Shown here piece after piece: positions 60,545 to 64,000 of a stretch of 64,000 bases of DNA. The DNA is from Stutzerimonas frequens (GTDB lineage: Bacteria > Pseudomonadota > Gammaproteobacteria > Pseudomonadales > Pseudomonadaceae): contig NZ_JAMOHM010000004.1 of NCBI RefSeq assembly GCF_024448335.1, positions 338,890-402,889 of the forward strand, read 5' to 3'. The notes under the pieces were generated by a model. The model had not been told where the DNA came from, ran no database searches, and saw only the letters and a list, made by a program, of their open reading frames with translations. The stretch's first letter is position 1; each line of letters begins with the position of its first letter. Both the position numbers and the translations under genes were made by a program.

Positions 60545-61300
60545 CTAACGAGCCGGTTGGCCAAGGCCGCGCTGACGCAGCGCCTCGAACAGGCAGACGC
60601 CGGTGGCAACCGAGACATTCAGACTGCTGACGCTACCCGCCATCGGCAGACGCACCAGATAGTCGCAGTGCTCGCGGGTCAACCGGCGCATGCCGCGACC
60701 TTCCGCCCCCATGACCAGGACGATTGGACCGGTGAGATCCTGCTCGTAGAGTGACTGCTCGGCTTCGCCGGCGGTGCCCACGATCCAAAGGCCCTTTTGC
60801 TGCAGCTTCTCCAGAGTCCGCGCCAGATTGGTCACCGCCACCAGCGGAATGACCTCGGCAGCACCGCAGGCGACCTTACGCACCGTGGCATTGAGAGTGG
60901 CGGACTTGTCCTTCGGCACGATCACCGCCAGCGCACCGGCCGCATCGGCCGTACGCAGGCAGGCGCCGAGGTTGTGCGGGTCGGTCACCCCATCGAGCAC
61001 CAGCAACAGGGGCGGCCCCTCGGCGCGATCGAGCAGCTCGTCGAGCATCGCCTCACCCCACACCTGGCTGGGGCTGACCTCGGCCACCACACCCTGGTGC
61101 ACGCCCTCGACCCAGGCATCCATCTCGCGACGCTCGCATTGGCCGACACTGACGCGCGCCTGCGCGGCCAGCTCGATCAGCACCTGAGCACGGGGATCGC
61201 CCCGGCCTTCAGCCAGCCAGACCTGCTTGACGCGCTTGGGATGATGCCGCAGCAACGCCTCCACGGCGTGCAGGCCATAGATCTTTTCCAGCTGACTCAT
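60545..61300 (-). CDS. rlmB: 23S rRNA 2'-O-methyltransferase RlmB
   Basis: The product is 251 residues. The N-terminal substrate-binding part (IYGLHAVEALLRHHPKRVKQ) precedes the SPOUT knot with LVLDGVTDPHNLGACLRTAD, LVMGAEGRGMRRLTREHCD and LPMAGSVSSLNVSVATG. It methylates G2251 of 23S rRNA using SAM. Its ATG overlaps the rnr stop in ATGA, so it is coupled to rnr. Confidence 0.96.
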   Translation of the reverse strand: MSQLEKIYGLHAVEALLRHHPKRVKQVWLAEGRGDPRAQVLIELAAQARVSVGQCERREMDAWVEGVHQGVVAEVSPSQVWGEAMLDELLDRAEGPPLLLVLDGVTDPHNLGACLRTADAAGALAVIVPKDKSATLNATVRKVACGAAEVIPLVAVTNLARTLEKLQQKGLWIVGTAGEAEQSLYEQDLTGPIVLVMGAEGRGMRRLTREHCDYLVRLPMAGSVSSLNVSVATGVCLFEALRQRGLGQPAR

Positions 61301-63798
61301 GACTTGGCCTTGCGCTTTCGGGAACCACTGCTGGAGGCTGAAGGCTTGCTCGTCGACTTCGCAGCGGATTTTGCCTTGGATGTGCCGGACCGGGACTTGC
61401 TGCCGCCTGCCTTGTCGGACTTGCCCTTCCTGCCACCAACCTTGGCTTCGGCAATCAATGCCTTCTTCAGCTCGCGGCTCTTGCGAATGTCGGCGTTGCC
61501 CGGTTCGCGGCCACGCTCTGCGCCGTCACGCTGGCCGGAGGCCTTGGTGCCGCCAGCGGTCAGCTCGAAATCGATCTTGCGCTCGTCCAGATCGACGCGC
61601 ATAACGCGAACCTCGACGCTATCGCCAAGGCGGAAACTGCGCCCGCTGCGCTCGCCGGAGAGGCGATGATGCAGCGGGTCGAAGTGGTAGTAGTCGCCCG
61701 GCATCGCCGTGACGTGCACCAGCCCTTCCACGTAGATGTCGGTCAGCTCGACGAACAGGCCGAAGCCGGTCACCGCGGTGATCACACCCGGGAAGGTCTC
61801 GCCGACGCGATCCTTCATGAACTCGCACTTGAGCCAGTTGACCACGTCGCGGGTGGCCTCGTCGGCGCGCCGCTCGGTCATCGAACACTGTTCGCCCAGT
61901 TGCTCCAGCGCCGCCTCGTCATACGGGTAGATGCGCGCCTTGGGCATGCTCGGGGCGCCTTCACGCCGCACGTGCGGTGTGTCGCGCCGGGACCGGATGA
62001 CGCTGCGGATGGCGCGATGCACCAGCAGGTCCGGATAGCGCCGGATCGGCGAAGTGAAGTGTGCGTAGGCTTCGTAGTTCAGACCGAAGTGACCATGGTT
62101 CTCGGCACTGTAGACCGCCTGGCTCAGCGAACGCAGCATTACCGTCTGGATCACATGAAAATCCGGGCGCCCCTGGATCTTCTCCAGCAGCGCCTGGTAA
62201 TCCTTGGGCGTCGGCCCCTCCTTGCCCTTGTGCAGGGAAAGCCCCAGCTCACCGAGGAAGGCGCGCAGCTTCTCCTGACGCTCCAGCGGCGGTGCGTCGT
62301 GCACGCGATACAGCGCCGGAATCTCATGCTTCTGCAGGAACGCCGCGGTGGCGACGTTGGCGCAGAGCATGCACTCCTCGATCAGCTTGTGCGCATCGTT
62401 GCGCTCGGTGGGCTTGATCTCGGCGATCTTGCGATCGGCACCGAAGACGATGCGGGTTTCCTGAGTCTCGAAATCGATCGCACCGCGGGTATGGCGCGCC
62501 TTGAGCAGCACCTTATAAAGCGAATAGAGCTGCTTGAGGTGCGGTAGCACTTCGGCGCACTCGGCGCTCAGCCGCTTGCCTTCGGCAGACTTGGGCTGCT
62601 CCAGCATCGCGCTGACCTTGTTGTAGGTCAGCCGTGCATGGGAGTGGATCACCGCTTCGTAGAACTGGTAGTCGGTCATCTTCCCCGACTTGCTCAGGGT
62701 GATCTCGCAGACCATGGCCAGACGATCGACATGGGGATTCAGCGAGCAGAGGCCGTTGGACAGCTCCTCGGGCAGCATCGGCACCACGCGCTCGGGGAAG
62801 TACACCGAGTTGCCGCGGACCACAGCTTCCTTGTCGAGCGCCGAGTCCACCTTCACATAGTGCGACACATCGGCAATGGCCACATACAGACGGAACCCGC
62901 CGGTCAGCAGCTTCCAGCCGCCCGGCTTCTCGCAGTAGACCGCATCGTCGAAGTCGCGAGCATCCTCGCCGTCGATGGTGACGAACGGCAGATGGCGCAG
63001 GTCGACGCGCTTGTGCTTGTCCTTTTCCTCCACCTCGGGCTTGAGCCGCGCAGCCTCCTTGAGCACCGCCTCGGGCCATACGTGCGGAATATCGAAGCTG
63101 CGCAGCGCGACGTCGATCTCCATGCCCGGCGCCATGTAGTTGCCGATCACCTCGACGATATCGCCCTGCGGCTGGAAGCGCTGCGTCGGCCAGTGAGTGA
63201 TCTTCACCTCGACGAACTGACCCGGCTTGGCATCCAGTGCCCGCCCGGGCGTGACCAGCACTTCCTGCTGAATCTTGGGGTTGTCCGGAACGACGAAACC
63301 GACATCGCTCTCGATGTGATAACGGCCCACGATGCTCTCGTGCGCGCGGCTGATCACCTCGACGATGGCGCCTTCGCGGCGCCCACGGCGATCGAGGCCC
63401 GCGACACGCGCCAGGCAGCGGTCACCATCGAACACCAGGCGCATCTGCGCCGGGCTGAGGAACAGGTCGTCGCTGCCATCATCGGGGATGAGGAAACCAA
63501 AACCGTCACGATGGCCGCTGACGCGCCCGCAGACCAGGTCCAGCTTGTCCACCGGGGCATAGGTGCCGCGCCGGGTGTAGATCAGCTGGCCGTCTCGCTC
63601 CATCGCACGCAGGCGGCGACGCAGCGCTTCGATATCTTCGTCGGACTCCAGCCCGAACTCTTCCACCAGCTCTTCACGGGCAGCTGGCGAGCCACGTTCG
63701 CCGAGATGCTGAAGAATCAGCTCACGGCTGGGAATAGGGTTTTCGTACTTTTCCGCTTCACGAGCGGCCTCGGGATCGAGGGATTGCCAATCGGCCAT
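61297..63798 (-). CDS. rnr: Ribonuclease R
   Basis: The product is 833 residues. N-terminal winged helix, two cold-shock domains, the RNB catalytic domain (TIDGEDARDFDDAV, with the Asp cluster) from about 250, an S1 domain near 640-725, then a 90-residue Lys/Ser/Arg-rich tail (GGRKGKSDKAGGSKSRSGTS). It is the processive 3'-5' exonuclease that digests structured RNA. The tail is typical of RNase R. rlmB overlaps its 3' end. Confidence 0.97.
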   Translation of the reverse strand: MADWQSLDPEAAREAEKYENPIPSRELILQHLGERGSPAAREELVEEFGLESDEDIEALRRRLRAMERDGQLIYTRRGTYAPVDKLDLVCGRVSGHRDGFGFLIPDDGSDDLFLSPAQMRLVFDGDRCLARVAGLDRRGRREGAIVEVISRAHESIVGRYHIESDVGFVVPDNPKIQQEVLVTPGRALDAKPGQFVEVKITHWPTQRFQPQGDIVEVIGNYMAPGMEIDVALRSFDIPHVWPEAVLKEAARLKPEVEEKDKHKRVDLRHLPFVTIDGEDARDFDDAVYCEKPGGWKLLTGGFRLYVAIADVSHYVKVDSALDKEAVVRGNSVYFPERVVPMLPEELSNGLCSLNPHVDRLAMVCEITLSKSGKMTDYQFYEAVIHSHARLTYNKVSAMLEQPKSAEGKRLSAECAEVLPHLKQLYSLYKVLLKARHTRGAIDFETQETRIVFGADRKIAEIKPTERNDAHKLIEECMLCANVATAAFLQKHEIPALYRVHDAPPLERQEKLRAFLGELGLSLHKGKEGPTPKDYQALLEKIQGRPDFHVIQTVMLRSLSQAVYSAENHGHFGLNYEAYAHFTSPIRRYPDLLVHRAIRSVIRSRRDTPHVRREGAPSMPKARIYPYDEAALEQLGEQCSMTERRADEATRDVVNWLKCEFMKDRVGETFPGVITAVTGFGLFVELTDIYVEGLVHVTAMPGDYYHFDPLHHRLSGERSGRSFRLGDSVEVRVMRVDLDERKIDFELTAGGTKASGQRDGAERGREPGNADIRKSRELKKALIAEAKVGGRKGKSDKAGGSKSRSGTSKAKSAAKSTSKPSASSSGSRKRKAKS

Positions 63799-63910
63799 TA
63801 AGAGATGTCACCTTTCATTCATTTATAGAGGCAGAACGCCCTTTTTCTATTGAAGCGCGAATCGCTGCCGGACGGCAGCTTTCATGCGAATTATTTTTCG
63901 CCATCAGGGG

Positions 63911-63939
63911 TTTACAAGGCTAGACCTCAGCCGTATAGT
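63911..63939 (+). promoter_or_regulatory. Promoter-like pair on the plus strand at the right edge
   Basis: TTTACA (63911-63916), 17 bases, TATAGT (63934-63939), directed away from rnr. Any gene it serves is beyond the window. Confidence 0.4.
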
Positions 63940-63947
63940 TCGCGCCC

Positions 63948-63968
63948 ACAATGTCTGGCAGACGTTGT
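63948..63968. repeat. 21-bp operator-like dyad
   Basis: Arms ACAATGTCTG and CAGACGTTGT around one central G, with one mismatch. It begins nine bases after the plus-strand -10, where the transcript would start, so an operator is possible. The rest of 63799-64000 shows no gene. Confidence 0.4.
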
Positions 63969-64000
63969 AACACGGAAACGGCCAAGTATCATCGTTTCTC

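Noticed and set aside
63799..64000. tRNA-Leu expected upstream of rnr by P. aeruginosa order
   Set aside because: No cloverleaf or T-arm sequence is present in the last 200 bases; it may lie beyond the window.

Overview
This is ordinary chromosome from a high-GC pseudomonad, most likely the Stutzerimonas (Pseudomonas) stutzeri group. That is inferred from gene content and from gene order shared with P. aeruginosa (rnr-rlmB, rpsF-rpsR-rplI-dnaB-alr-nicD-ygiQ; ndh-tRNAs-clpB-pgeF-rluD-bamD-pilS-pilR; zapE-trpS; ampD-ampE). I see no insertion sequence, prophage, integron or CRISPR array. The window holds 51 complete protein genes that I can support, a 5-base stub of another at the left edge, and three tRNA genes.

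Left part (1-16 kb): a YigZ/IMPACT protein, a 450-bp spacer with two perfect DnaA boxes, adenine deaminase, a 54-residue small protein, a Bcr/CflA drug exporter facing a TetR regulator with an operator-like dyad between them, and a compact copper module (copZ, copA, cueR) with a CueR-type promoter in front of both copZ and copA. A chemoreceptor with a sigma-28-like promoter, a ferritin of the non-haem FtnA type, and a complete RND efflux operon (adaptor, pump, outer-membrane channel) follow.

Middle part (16-34 kb): a RIO-type kinase, Ada DNA-methyl repair protein, TatD nuclease, a second chemoreceptor with a sigma-28-like promoter, AmpD-AmpE peptidoglycan recycling, endonuclease V, a GlxA-type regulator, ZapE, TrpS with an extra C-terminal domain, a small hydrolase, ZapG (YhcB), NadC, a DUF1631 protein behind a 415-bp spacer with several promoter-like sites, a DUF3094 peptide and NADH dehydrogenase II.

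Right part (34-64 kb): Lys, Pro and Asn tRNAs, ClpB with a heat-shock promoter, PgeF-RluD, BamD, the PilS-PilR pair controlling type IV pili, then a surface-behaviour block: a GcbA-like diguanylate cyclase, a CtpL-like chemoreceptor preceded by a Pho box, YgiQ, and a NicD-like membrane diguanylate cyclase. The window ends with alr, dnaB, rplI, a DUF2232 membrane protein, rpsR, rpsF, a soluble hybrid histidine kinase, rlmB and rnr.

Three chemoreceptors, two cyclases and two kinase systems make this a signalling-rich stretch. No clearly undescribed system is evident. The points most worth a second look are the regulatory sites (Pho box at ctpL, paired sigma-28 promoters, a possible S6:S18 leader hairpin, DnaA boxes), the hybrid kinase lying inside the rpsF-rlmB neighbourhood, and several unrecognised small proteins.
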